Assembly (NCBI RefSeq): GCF_023278565.1
Contig: NC_064677.1
Coordinates: forward strand, 3,968,001 to 4,032,000
DNA: 64,000 nucleotides
DNA from: Colletotrichum lupini
Lineage: Eukaryota > Ascomycota > Sordariomycetes > Glomerellales > Glomerellaceae
Reading direction: 5' to 3'
The translations under genes and the position numbers were made by a program. Shown in pieces: positions 46,686 to 58,900 of the stretch (the first letter of the stretch is position 1; each line of letters begins with the position of its first letter). Under the pieces are notes generated by a model. It did no database searches and was not told the origin of the DNA. It was given only the letters and a program-made list of their open reading frames with translations.

Positions 46686-49428
46686 TCACATCAACGAGCA
46701 CTCCATCCCGTACATGGCCCTCTCGACATCTTTCCTGACCTGATACCAATCCGCCCGGCGCTGGGCGAATTCGTAGGCCTCTTCGGCACGGAACACGCCT
46801 TCGAAGCGGTCTCCGTCGGCAATGATGGTGGCCATCTCCTTTGCGTGACGCGGGTCGATGAGGTAAATCTGGCTCAGCTCCCTCAGCGCCTTGAAATACG
46901 CCAACAGGTCCTGGTTCTTGAGGGTGCGAATATACTCAAAGTAGAGGTTCATGTCGGCGATGAGCTTGATGGCGCCCTCGGTGCTGACGCGCTGGCGCTT
47001 GAGGTGCTTGCACACGGCCGTGAAGAGGCGCAGGCCGACCTCGCCGTTGAAGACGTCGAGCATGGACTTGTCGGTGCTGCCGACCAGCATGCGCGTGTGC
47101 GCCGAGACGAGCTCCTTGATGCGCTGCGCCGTCGGCGTCGGGCCCGGGTCCGCGAGAATGCCGCCCGTCTCGGTCGGGTTGTAGTCCGTCGGCTGCTGCG
47201 TCGTACCGTGGAGGTACTCGACCTCGTCCATGAGCACGTCGATGCCCTTGTTCAGCCCCGCCGCGACGCTCTCGTCGAGCATCTGCTCCCACTTCTTCTT
47301 GGCGATGCCCGACGGGTCGAGAAAGTCGTTCTTGTCGGCAATCTTGGGTCCCGCGAGCTGCTGCTCAAAGAAGACGTCAATCATCTGGGAGATGAGGTCA
47401 CCCACGTTGACGAGCTCGATAAAGGTTACCAGGGGCGCCACGCCGGACTGGTTGTGGTCGCTGACTTCTCGGGGGTTGTAGTGCGAGAGGTGGTCCACGG
47501 CCTTGTCAAAGCCAGGCTTGACGTGCCTGTTTCCTAGGATGCGAAGCATTACCACGAATATCGTCTCGCACTGTTCCCGCGCCTCTTCGCCATATTGGCC
47601 TCCCAGCTTGATGAAGCTAGATGCCCGCGCCATGCTCGTCTTGGCGACGTGGGTCAGGTTGAGGGCCACTTCGATACTGAAGAGTGTCTTGATACCCTCC
47701 ATGCGCGACGCCATTAGGGCTGCCTTGGCCGCCAATTCGTCAGTCGGTGCCTTCTCAGGCAGTGGACTCAGCCGTCCGTTCCCATCTACGCCGGGAGCCA
47801 GGCTGGGCGTATGCGGCCTCGATGGTTCTGGTGAAAGAGCAGCAGTGCCGTTTGGCGTCACGGGTTTCGTCGAGGTTCCAAATGAGGGCAGCACAGTGAC
47901 CGGCATCATGACGACCTTTTTGAATGAACTCAAAAAGTCCTTCTTATCCGCTTGCCTGTTGAAGTTGCTCATGTAGAACGACTCGACCGAGGCGTCTTGC
48001 TCCGACAGCTTCTTCTCCCACTCTGCCACCTCTGATTCGGCGTGCTGCGTGAAGAAGTCGAGCTCCTCTTGCAGGTATAGGTCGAGATGCGGCTCAAAGA
48101 CTCGTAGCATCATTTCTTTTGCCTTCTCCTCCAGACTTCCCTTGAAAGCTTGCGGTGTTGTCAGCGACTGAAAGAAAAGCATGCCCTGCTCAAAGACCCC
48201 CGCCACGGCCTTGAGATACGCCTGCAGATTCCGGTCATGTGCAGCGTCGAAGAGGGGCGTGACATAATCCATGATGATATCCTCCCTGACTTTTTCTATC
48301 AACTCCCAAAACACAATGTCGGGGTTCGCAAACACCCGTTCTATAACTTCCGCCTGTTCGTTCATCTTTCGTAATAGGATCTCGAAGAACATTCGCGACG
48401 GCTCCAGGTTGATGTCGTCTGGATTGGCCCGATTGATGCAGTCCACTGCGTTTGCCCTCAAGACGTCCTCATCGCTGAAAATGGGGTGCTTTTGCACAAA
48501 GAGCTCTGTTCCCGCATTGCCGCCGTTCAGCGCGTGCAACACATGGGCATACCGTTTCATCCTGTTGTCGACGTCCCAAGACTCATAACCCTGTTCGAAT
48601 TCCCGTAGTACAGCGCTCTCAAAAATACTCGTCATAGTCATTAGTCGTTCCTCCCTCTGATTCCAGCCCTGCGCCCAGTCGCTCTTTGCAAATGTCTGCA
48701 GATTCGAGAGCATCTTGGCTTGTCGTTCGGGATCTCTAAAGACTTGGAAGACGATGGGATCCGTATGGCTCTTTGCCCTTGCCAGGTCAAAGTAGAAAGG
48801 TGCCAATGCGCCGTAAATCTTCCCGTACTCTTCTCTCGCGTGTCCCCTTACACTTTTGGCGCTCTTGATCACGTCTAGTAGTGCTTCCGGGTCTTTGAAA
48901 GGGTCCTTCGGCGCCGGAGCTCCCACCGTCATCTTTTCAAATCCGTCGATGGGTGGTGCGACAGACTGGCGCTTCCGCCGCTCTTCTTCTAGTGTGGCAT
49001 CGAACAACGTGGTACTCGTGGGTTTCGGCGCCATGTGGTTCGCTGGGGCGCCTGGCTGATTGTTGGCTGCATTCGCTGCACGTTCTGCCGCCTCTCGTCT
49101 CCTCCGCACGGCGTCTTCGAAACGGCGTCTAGCCTCTTGCTCATCCCAGCATCCCATGCTCTTCAATCGAGTGACCCATCTTGTGTCATCGTATACCATT
49201 TCCTGCATTCGTCGGGAAGCTCGAGCGACCTGCATCAGGTCTGCCACGGGAAGGTAGTCTAATATGGCGACAAGGATTTCTACCCATTGTCAGCTTTCCT
49301 GCGATTCTTTCGTCGGGAAGGGGGAGCGAACCTGCTGGGAGCGTCGGCCTCGAATCCAGCATCTCAGTCGCCTTCAAGGCGCCGAGGATGCCGCCCCCCT
49401 GAGGGGCAGTCCCTCGAGACCTATACAT
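46686..49428 (-). CDS. rcy1: Recyclin-1, F-box and Sec10-like protein
   Basis: Two exons: 49428-49332 and 49279-46686, across a 52-nt intron (donor GTTCGC, branch CTGAC, acceptor TAG), giving 896 aa. Splicing restores the F-box: SRPTLPAEILVAILDYLPVA, then ADLMQVARASRRMQEMVYDD (residues about 26-62). The rest is an exocyst Sec10-like helical region (RMKRYAHVLHALNGGN, FWELIEKVREDIIMDY, MLFFQSLTTPQAFKGSLEEK). The protein ends in CSLM, a CAAX box with X = Met, expected to be farnesylated. Rcy1 works with Skp1 in endocytic recycling and SNARE handling. The pairing of F-box, Sec10 region and CAAX matches budding yeast Rcy1. Its 3' end faces KIN28. Confidence 0.9.
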
Positions 49429-50102
49429 GCTGGCGTAAAGGGTATAGCTGGTGCATCTGGAGTGCAGTCCTGGTCGCGTGTAGCCTCGAGGCGGTTGTCA
49501 GGCTTTTCAAAGCATGATCAGGCTACCTAATTGTAGCTGGGAAGTTCAGGCGGGGTTGCTGATGTTGTGGTTGGAATGCTGTACAATGGTTTCGATGCTG
49601 GTTGCCTGTCTGTCAGCCTGGGGTTCAGTTATGACCTAATTATCTCCAACAAGGTCCCCGCAGCACCTGGCGCCAGTTGTGGTGGGCCCCTGAGCCACGA
49701 AACCCCTAAATGCTTGAGGTAAGGTACTTTACTTTAAACTTACCTCAGTTACTCAACCTCTGGGGTTCTTCAAGGCTAAAAGACGGGCCTTATATGGCCT
49801 ATTTGATACAGCTCGGCTCAGATTTGGAAAGCTGGCGATCACTCAATTTAGAGCTCTTAGGTCATTGGGTGTTAGGCGTTGAAAGTGAATTGTGTTGTAA
49901 TCTACCTAGCCTAGTAGTGGGCCACACCGCGACGCCCATACTCAAACATACCTACAGAATCCCTCCCCACAAATGGGTGCCGGTACCACCATTGCCCCCC
50001 ATGACCAAGTCTACCAAACGCCATATAATCTGCGTTGCCTCGTTATTCCCAGTATCAAACAGTACACTTCCTTACTAACTGCTGCGTAGATTGATGGACT
50101 GT
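49429..50102. promoter_or_regulatory. RCY1 upstream region, behind the IRC20-like 3' end
   Basis: About 670 bp between two minus-strand genes. It holds the RCY1 promoter and the IRC20-like 3' untranslated region, and an inverted repeat at 49715-49747. No further gene seen. Confidence 0.5.
49715..49747. repeat. Inverted repeat TGAGGTAAG / CTTACCTCA
   Basis: Perfect 9-bp arms at 49715-49723 and 49739-49747 around a 15-bp AT-rich spacer (which includes GTACTTTACTTTAAA). The arms match the core of the motif repeated at 30757-30792. Confidence 0.85.
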
Positions 50103-53100
50103 CTAGTCCTCGGCAACAATCTCCTCCGCAACGCTTGATGTAATTCGCCGGGACACACGCCCAAATAGACACTCCCAGAGGTCGTCAGTGGCAACCGCCT
50201 CGCCTGCATTCTTATCCCTGCTCATCAGTTGGTTGAGATGAGCTTGCTCTAGCTCCAAAGTATTCGCAGCCTCCAGGGTAGGCTCTTGGACCTCGGGAGT
50301 GGACTCCTTGGACTTTCCTTTGGAATTCTGACCCATGTGTTCCATGCGTCGCTTGACCGACAGGTTGTAGATCGATTCCTCTACAGAGCCCTCAATCAAA
50401 TATAACCAAACGGTTGTCTCGTTCTTCTGACCAATGCGGTCTACACGAGCAATCGCCTGCAATTCAAGCGCGGTATTCAGTAGCGGCTCACACAAGAAGA
50501 CGTGGCTGGCGTTAACGAGGTTGAGCCCACTCGAATTTGCCCGGCCATGAAGCATGAAACACTCAATGCTAGCATCTTTCTGGAACTTCATAATACCATT
50601 GGGCCTGTCGATTGCGGAGAAGCCGATCTGGTAGCGGCTGAATGCTTCGCCCAAGATTGCCAGGAAACTTTTGTATCTACAAAACGAAGTGTTAGTGGAC
50701 AAATCCAAAGGGGGTTCATGACACTGGACTTACTGGGTGAAGATGACAGACTTGGCACCAGGATCAGATTCCCTTAGCCATAGTATATGTCTGACAATCG
50801 AGTCGACCTTTGTCCCAAAGGACATCCTCAACAACTCAATGTCATTGATTTGAGCAAGCTTCTCGGTGCTGAAACGGGAGTAGATGCCATTTGTTTTGGC
50901 AGCCTCATCTTTCTTCACTCCAGGCGAGGCAGAAACTGGGGTCTCATCGTGTAACTTCAACTCTCTTGGCTTGAGAGTAATATCATGGAGTTCGGTGAGT
51001 CGAAGCTTCCTCTTGCACATAGGGCAATTATGATGAGCCTTATGCCAATGCTTCATACAGTCTTTGCAGAACTGATGACCGCACACTGTCAGAACTCCAA
51101 TGGTGAAGTGTGACTGGCAAATGATGCACATTCGGGGCTCGTTAGACTTTCCGCCGTCCATTTTGAGATTCAGCACTAGAAGACACATTGTTAGTGTGAA
51201 TCAAGGTAAATGCATCGGGAAGAACTCACGATATCTGTGCTTCGCCTTTGAAGAATCCAGCTTTCTACGGTAATTATTCTCGCTCGCGATGCAGGAAGCC
51301 ACGGCCGGTCCATCATCAGGGCCTTCATAGGGGGCAACACTGTCTGACACTGCCTGGAGTTGTCGATAGTACTCAACCCTGGCATTCATGGCACTTGTGA
51401 AGCGGTCGGTCTCTCGTTCCAAAGCTGTGGCCGCTTTGGTCTGAGCGGTGATATTTGCCTGTGTTTGTTGAATCTGCTTGGTCACAATCCCGTGCTCAAG
51501 GCTTGCCCGACCGCCGCCATCCCTTGGTAGCCTCGAGGCAATAGCTCGTAACTCGGCAATGGCACGACGAAGTGAACCATGCCTGACTGGGGACGGCTTC
51601 ACTGAATCCCTGGCGTCATTGAGAGCCAGAAACTTCTCTGGGGCTGGACCATCGCCATTCTCTGCGGCAGTCAGTGAAACGTTGGTCTCATGCCTGACCA
51701 GCGCATTTTCAAGCCCTGAGATGGCGTCCTGACGGTCAGCAATGGCGGCACGCAGGATTTGCACATGGACGATGAGTTCCTCTTGAATCTGCGTGGAGTC
51801 GGTGAACTCTTCACCAGTGACATCATTTTCCGCCTCTTCATCGATCAGTGCCTGACAGAGCAAACTGATGAGAGCCTCTCTCCATTCATCAATGCGATCT
51901 GCCTGCTCATTAAGGATCCCATATAGTTCTTCCAATGTGTCAAGCGTCGGGGCGCTTTCCAGTCCCTTTGGCCCGCTCAAGGTAAGTTCTGGAATTTCGA
52001 CGAAAGACTGGGTTTCGGCTTGGCGTCCCAGCCTGTTCATAAGTGACATTGCTCTAGCATGACTTTCTGACAAGATCTCTCGTCGGACCTCCTGAGCCTT
52101 GCTGTACTCTTCGTCTTCGAGTTTCTGGTACTTCTTGAAGTCATCCGAATCCGGTTCGGTCATGTCGGTGTTGCTCTTGATTTGGAACAAGGCGTTCGCA
52201 CAGAAGAACGTGGCTTTATGAAGGACCTCCAGAGCATGCCGAAGTTTAGTGCGAGCCTCGCCAACAAGAGCATTTGTCGCGCCTTCATCAACTTCGCCTT
52301 GATCGCTGGCGTCCCCTTCTTGAACTGCGGCAGGAATCCCCCCTAATGGCACACCCACGGCAGCTTTCACCTCCTGCCGGCATTCAGCGACGAGATTCAT
52401 AGCATCCACCTTGACCTTCTCCCATATCTCGAGAGCCTCTTTGACCCTAGGACTGTTTTCGAGCATTTGGCCGCGTGTAAGCCTGGCCTGTAGGTAGGCT
52501 CGATGATCGGCTCGAATGTCGTTTTCGCTTTGCTCAATCATAGCATCCAGGACTTCGTCGACTGTCCGCATAGGTCCGACTTTCCGACCAGTGCCGCGTA
52601 TCTGAACGATTTCAGGATGGAGAGCTGCCTGCCGTAAACGGTTAAGCCACGTTCGCATCTCAGTCTCGTTCTTTTCTGGTGTCCAGTCGGGCTTCACAGG
52701 GGCACCAAGGAGATCTAGTCCACAACTCTTGGCCATAGTCTTGAACATCTCGCTGTAGTATTGCTCCTCCACGGCGGTGAAGGGCAATGTAATGACGTAT
52801 CGCTTCTGTGGCGGCACCGTGATTTCGTGTCTGACAAGTTGTTTGGTATGGCGCAAGGCAATGCTTCCGAACAGAGACCTAAAAAGAGGCTTGTGTGACT
52901 CCGTCAGAGCCTTCCAAATCTGCGGAGATGATGCATAGGGCTCGTAGCGCAGAAAGCTGAGCAAACCGTGGAGATCTTTGACGTCGTTCTTCACCGGTGT
53001 TCCAGTAACGCCCCAAACGTTGACACGAGGAAGTACTCTTGCTACGATAGCTGCACCGCTCACTCCACCCTCAATCATCTGAGCTTCGTCAAGACAGACA

Positions 53101-54577
53101 CGCCACCAGGATATTCTCGTCAGGGGCGACACCAGACGGTCGTATTTTCTCTCTTGGCGCCGAGATCTGTCAGGGGGTTTCAAAGCAAAGTGTACCTCTG
53201 CAGATAAGACTGGATATGTGGCAATTACCACGTCGTACGAAGCCAAGTCAGCACGAAGATGATCCTCAGTGCCAAAGCTGACATTCTTGCGTCCCGGATA
53301 GAATTTGACTCGTAGATGAGGTGCGTGCCGTGCAAGCTCTGCGATCCATTGGTTTCTTAGTGACTCTGGCGTAACGATCAAAGTTGCGCCGGTTGTCAGA
53401 AGCTCATCACCCTCTCGCGTGACAATGTGACTATCGGTCGGGGGTCGGCGATGTAGCGTGACCAGGCTGATGACTTCGAGAGTCTTGCCAAGGCCCATCT
53501 CTTCAGCTAGAATCCCTCCCCGGATGTCCCGCTCTGCTTGCTGAAAAGCTGTCAGGTCGGTAGTGACGACATGATACAGGTCGCTGACGTAGAATGATTG
53601 TCCGGATCCCCCTTCAGTTCGAACTTTGCGGAAGCTGTGTGCGATATCGGTACCCAAAGGAGGGGGCAGCTCCTCAATGTTCGAGCCTGATTCCGCGCTT
53701 GCCCCCCTCCAACGAACACCTTCCCGGCCGAGAAGCCATTGAATTGTCTTCTTCTGGTAAGGGTAAAGTTTGGCCGTCAATTCGGGGATATCGATCGAAA
53801 GCGCGTGCTTATCGTCGGCGGGTGGTACGTGAGCTGCCTCATAGAAGTCCAAGGGGGACCAGCTCTGTTGTGTCGAACTCGAGGCGGATGAGGCGGTTTC
53901 GTCGTGTAGAAAAGTATTGAGGACTCTCTGACTGACTTGACGCTCATTTGCGGATCGCAGCCAGCTATATGGTGCCTTCGTTTCATTCCAATAGATCTTG
54001 AAGCAAAACACCACGGAGAGAAAATCTCCTTGAGGGCGCAGTGCGACATCAAGTTCCGCCCAGACATCGCCTTCGCCATGAGTTTTTTTCCCTTTCTGGG
54101 CAAAGACATACAGACAAGCTGCCAGACGCTGGTTGATGGAGTTCGAATGAGTTGTGACAGAAATGTTGATCCACGGCGCTGACGGTTTGATGCGAGAGGC
54201 AATACTAAACTCATTCGATTTGTCTTCGACTAGTTGCAAATGAGGTCCAATATTGTGTCGAGTAAAGGGAAGTGTTTCCTCGGGGCATTTTCGCACGAAT
54301 TCCAGTTCTTCATCAGCCACAAGAAGCGCTTTCACGTCTTCATGTGATCGCTTCAGTCGTTTTGCAGACGGTTCAGTCGCATCATGGTCTTGGGGTTGAG
54401 CCTCATCATTGGACGGGAGGTTCTGCAGTTGGTGAATAAAGTCAACTGGCCAAGGTTCTAAGAAAGTTAGTCAGAATACACATGCTTCCCAGCGAAGGTC
54501 GACAAACCATGAAATGAGATTGCAGTGGTCTTTGGGAGCGGCCTTCCACGGCGAGCTGTCATCTTTGTGCGAGCCAT
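50103..54577 (-). CDS. irc20: SNF2-family ATPase / RING E3 ligase, IRC20-SHPRH like
   Basis: Four exons: 54577-54508, 54457-51230, 51175-50734 and 50676-50103, giving 1437 aa. SNF2 motifs are GGILAEEMGLGKTLEVISLV (Walker A GLGKT at 345-349), WRVCLDEAQM (DEAQ box 480-483) and WGVTGTPVKN (505-514). A long helical insertion follows (about 600-1080). The RING finger is C3HC4, with metal ligands C1116, C1119, C1131, H1133, C1136, C1139, C1150 and C1153. The helicase C lobe is at the end, with VIFTQYKSFLAIL, CFMLHGRANSSGLNLV and QAIARVDRIGQ. This domain order fits Irc20/SHPRH, a ubiquitin ligase of recombination and DNA-damage tolerance. RING between the two lobes excludes simple remodellers; Rad5/Rad16 types share the layout, but the long insertion favours SHPRH. 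Donors are GTTTGT, GTGAGT and GTAAGT. Confidence 0.87.
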
Positions 54578-55286
54578 GGTCGATCTTGGTCGCTGTCGCT
54601 CACACTCTTATCAACGACTTCACCGGGCCTTAAGTATGTGCTGGAAACATGCTTGCTTTGTCGAAACTGTGTGAACAAGCAGTAAAGACCCGAAAGACGG
54701 ATGAAATAAGAGTGTGGCTCGTATTTGGTGATTCTGTTGTCCCTAAAAAAAAAAAATGGGAAGAAGAGGAGAATTTGAGGAAGGTAAAGCGCAATATGCG
54801 CTTCAGACTTGGAAGGAAGGAAGCTCCTCGGTACTTAGCTTAATCGATAAGCAGGCAGTAAGAGGCAAAGTCGCGTCGCATTGTCTCCAAAGTCGCCTAG
54901 ATTTTAGCGCGACAGATGGAGGGGCATTGCTAATTTAGCGGAGCTTCAGTGGCAGAACGAACCTCGGCGGACCATGACAGCATGGGTGACAGATCATGGC
55001 CAAAAAGGAAGGCGGTCAAGATCGTGTGCACAGGCCACAGTCCATTCGAGCTAAGCGGCTTACATAAGGCAAAGTTATCCCGATCCTTAGCGTCGTCGGA
55101 ACAAAAATTGGGAGATAGTGGTCGAGGAACATCGCGAGACCCATTGATTTCGACGACATCACCCACGCAAGCTCCAAGTTGGCCAAGCATCTAGCTTGAG
55201 AAGCCCACTTGTCTAAACTGTATGCTAAATAGCCCAAAATACTTGTATACGACGACCAATTGATGCTAATTCTCTCTCAGGTCAAC
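54578..55286. promoter_or_regulatory. Divergent intergenic region, IRC20-like / mS41
   Basis: About 710 bp with promoters of both genes. A 12-A run lies at 54745-54756. Just before the mS41 start, GCTAATTCTCTCTCAG (55265-55280) looks like the branch site and acceptor of an intron in the mS41 leader; no matching donor was fixed. Confidence 0.45.
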
Positions 55287-55964
55287 ATGAGAGCGCCAAG
55301 GATCCAGCAGTTTCTGAGCCCCTTCCTCCACAAGGCCCCCGTTGCGCCGACGTGCCAGGCCAGATGGCTTCATAAGACGAGGGAAATCCCCCCCGTCCCG
55401 TCACCGATACCCCTCGTCCCCGATGTCCCGACCCTCCTCAAGGTTCTCGGCCGCGGCCTGAGCCAGCACGTCGACAAGTTCCCGACGTGGGAATCTCTCT
55501 TCACCCTCTCCTCGACACAACTCAGAGAGCTCGGATTGGAACCGCCACGGACGCGACGCTACCTTCTCACTTGGCTCGATCGATACAGGAAGGGTGCATT
55601 CGGTGCCGGCGGCGACTTCAAGCACGTGGAGAACGGAGAGGCCTACCTCAAGGTCGTGCGCGACCCCAAGACAGACAAGAAGCTCGTCGTCAACGTGCCG
55701 GCGGGCGCCGATGTGAGCAACGCCGCTATCGAAAAGCTCACGAGACCGTCAGGATATACGGTTCGCGGCTCGCACACGATCTCTGGTCCCAGCGCACTGC
55801 CCCTGAAGGCCGGCGCGGGCGCAAAGGTCGTCGTGTCTGAGGGCATGTGGGAGCACAAGCAGGGTCACAAGGTCGATGGAGGTGAGCGCAGAAGGGCAGA
55901 GACTCGCTTCAGGAAGCGCATTGCCGCGCGCAAGGCCGAGAGGGAGGCTCAGGGTCTACGATAA
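55287..55964 (+). CDS. fyv4: Mitochondrial small ribosomal subunit protein mS41 (Fyv4, IGR motif)
   Basis: A single coding exon of 225 aa. The first 37 residues (MRAPRIQQFLSPFLHKAPVA onward) are basic and lack acidic residues, as in a mitochondrial presequence. The SAM-like IGR motif follows at about 47-105: LKVLGRGLSQHVDKFPTWES, then LRELGLEPPRTRRYLLTWLD. A basic C-terminus (RRRAETRFRKRIAARKAERE) follows. mS41 is a mitochondria-specific component of the 37S subunit. An ATG at 55263 is also in frame, but the branch and acceptor signals directly before 55287 suggest that segment is intronic, so 55287 is preferred. Confidence 0.85.
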   Translation: MRAPRIQQFLSPFLHKAPVAPTCQARWLHKTREIPPVPSPIPLVPDVPTLLKVLGRGLSQHVDKFPTWESLFTLSSTQLRELGLEPPRTRRYLLTWLDRYRKGAFGAGGDFKHVENGEAYLKVVRDPKTDKKLVVNVPAGADVSNAAIEKLTRPSGYTVRGSHTISGPSALPLKAGAGAKVVVSEGMWEHKQGHKVDGGERRRAETRFRKRIAARKAEREAQGLR

Positions 55965-58900
55965 ATCGATTAGGGGTTGCGCGACTGTCCCGTTTTCCAG
56001 CCTCACACCACTTGACACCACCAACTGTACTATATTCATAGATCTTGTACGATACGAGGTTGAAAATTGGACAGCGATCATCGACTGTCTGGATCTTGAA
56101 GTCAAATCTTCTGAATGCTCTTCGGTTCTATTGTTAGCGTGACAGTATAATTGTTCCGTCGGGGGGTTTTCCGGCGAGCAGCTCGCCCTCCGATTCGTCC
56201 CAGTTCTCTATTTTGGAAGGGGATGCTCGTAAAAACGATGCAGACCTGTTGCTAGCGCATGAGCTACAGCATTAGGTACATGACCTGTTCGTCTGATCGT
56301 CTAAAGCTCAGAATAACTTGCGCTCTTATTTGGCCTCTCTGGGGGAAACTGCATCAGAGCTGAATGTTGATCGTCGACAGCGGACCTTGAACGACTATTA
56401 TTAGACTTGTATCGTTCTCGCAAATCAACCAGCTGCGGTCGGTCAAGGGGGCCATAAAATTGCCGCGGAGATGCCGTTGTCGAAATGTGAAGACGGGAAA
56501 GACCTAGTCCGTTACCAGTCCACGGCTCAGCCCCTTGTCAGTAGTCCACGGTAACATGTAGGCAGCGATGGTCAGACAGACTTGACAGGTCAAAACTGCA
56601 GCTACGTAGGGATTCTCTATTCTCAGGCCACGGCTCCTGGGTCGGTCGCTGAGAGGTATCGGGCCAACTTTCGGGCTGCTTACTCTCTCATCTGGCCAAG
56701 CCAACTTCATCACGCATTCTGTAGGACTAGGATGTACTGCTGAGGTAAATTCGAGGCTAAAGGTAGGGGTCCAATACTCACAAGTTGTCTTCCTGCATTG
56801 TAGAAGTCGTCATCATCACCGTGGGTCGCCGGGTGATGTACATCAATGGACGTCGTCAATTGTTTACTTGCCACTGGGGTTGGTAGCATATGCTAAACTC
56901 GGAATGCCGAAGCACAATCAGTTTACACTATTTTTCATACTCATAGAGATGAAACAAATCGACTTTGTGGATTTCGATAGAAAGCTTGCAACAACAATAG
57001 GGTCCGGGTGTAAATAGTGTTGTAAGCTCACCATGAAGAATGAATAACAACACCAGAGTATAGCTTTCAGATGAGAAAGTAGACAGTGCCTGTGAATTAT
57101 TCAAGTTGCCCCCGATAGTATGCAAGGAAAGCCCCAAGAGTCGGGATGGTATCGATTTCATAACCAGATCGAAGAGCTTACCTTCTGTAGGGCTGAACAT
57201 GGCTACTCTACCTCGAACTGACTAACCCAAATCATACCAGTCGTATATCTATGCATAAAAGAACCGCATTTGAGGCGTTCGTCTAAGTAACTGTGTCAAA
57301 GTCACAGTGTTTGTCGTCAGAGTCGTGAGGGTTGGTGGAAAATCCCTTTACAACATCTCCTTGATCAAGGTGCCAAGCACAAGGCGCTTTCTGTTATCAG
57401 TAAGGCATTTTCCTCCCATGGGTTGTAACCGGGCAGCCCCTGTGCTCAACCACATATTTTCAGTCAACCTCATGCAGGCTGAAGCCACTATTCTGCGGAT
57501 TTGCAACCACCAAACTTGCAAACATGGGGTAAATGATAGTAGGACCTGCCATACTTGGAGCTTTGCATACCGAATGAGTCTAACGGTAGGAAAGTATCAG
57601 ACGTGATGTGGTCACACACCCTCTGCCTCATTGTGCTGGCGAGGCCAATACTGCATCGGCTACCGAAGCTTTGGTGTTGTCGTATACCATGGCTACCTTA
57701 GTGATGCTCAGTCGCGGCGAAGCAACTAGCTATTTGCGAGGTTAAGAGTCGGTGCATACTCATGTTAGTCGAACGGCACGGCCCCGCGCCGACAATTGAA
57801 CTTATGACTGGTTGTTCTTGCGTGGCCATCCTTCTGACACTAGTATGGAGCTTACTGTAGTACCAAGCTTGTGCACTGCGAAATTGTGCTGACATGCTGG
57901 AGGCAATATGAAAGAAGGTGATGACCGAATTCAGAGCTGCCCCAATTAGGAACCGTCACCCATTTAATACTGGATGAACCAGACCACTTACGTGCCTAAG
58001 TCGACGACACGAACCACCGAGAAACCTGCTTACATTTTGAGCATCCGTCATTGTTGGCCGAAGGTAACCCACGCTGACCTTGGCTTCTGGGCAACGGCTT
58101 TGGCCCAGCATCAAGATTCTTCAAGTCTGTGATATGCTATGTAGATTGTGAGGTAAACATCCCGATGCGAATGGCACTTATACCTACCCTTCCTTTCACT
58201 ACTTTCCTATCCTCCATGATGCACCTTGTGATACGGCACGCCTTTCTGATGACGAGCTCTCTGTATGCATCTGTGTAGACTCGAAAGAAGCTGCCAAAGA
58301 TGGCATAGTAATGATTCCATGCTATTTTCATCGTGCGCCACGCCAATAGCAGCACCTACTGTAACGTATTTACCGTTAGACATGCTGTCGGACTGGCAGA
58401 TCTATAAGCGGGTCCGGAAACCGGTTGCGACACGGAGACGGAAAGAGAGATAGTCGGCGTGTCTGCGACAGGGTGCTAGGTGCCACATTGTCGTCCTATG
58501 AAAGAGTTGGTATCGTGACAGACCCTGAATTCAGATTTCAGGGAATTCAGATTTCAGGCAGAAACCTCCTTTAGACCCTTTTGAGCAAGGGAGCAGGTGA
58601 ACTAAAGGCAGATACGCATACAACCCAAGTATTATCATTCTGTTATGATGGTCGCCGTGAGCGAGTCTATTAGACTTGTGGCGTTTTGTGAATGGTTGTC
58701 CCCATGCAAGCCTCCTAGGCAGATACCTCAGATGGAGCTCACACGGCTGAGACCGAGCTCGTGGGACACCACGTTGAGTCACCGAGGACTAGGAAGGGCA
58801 CCTCATCTGCACCATTGTCACATCGGTTGCTTCGCTCGCGCAGTAGATGATTTTTTCTGCTTTCGCAATTTTGGGATCCAACGACCCAGCAGTAAGATTA

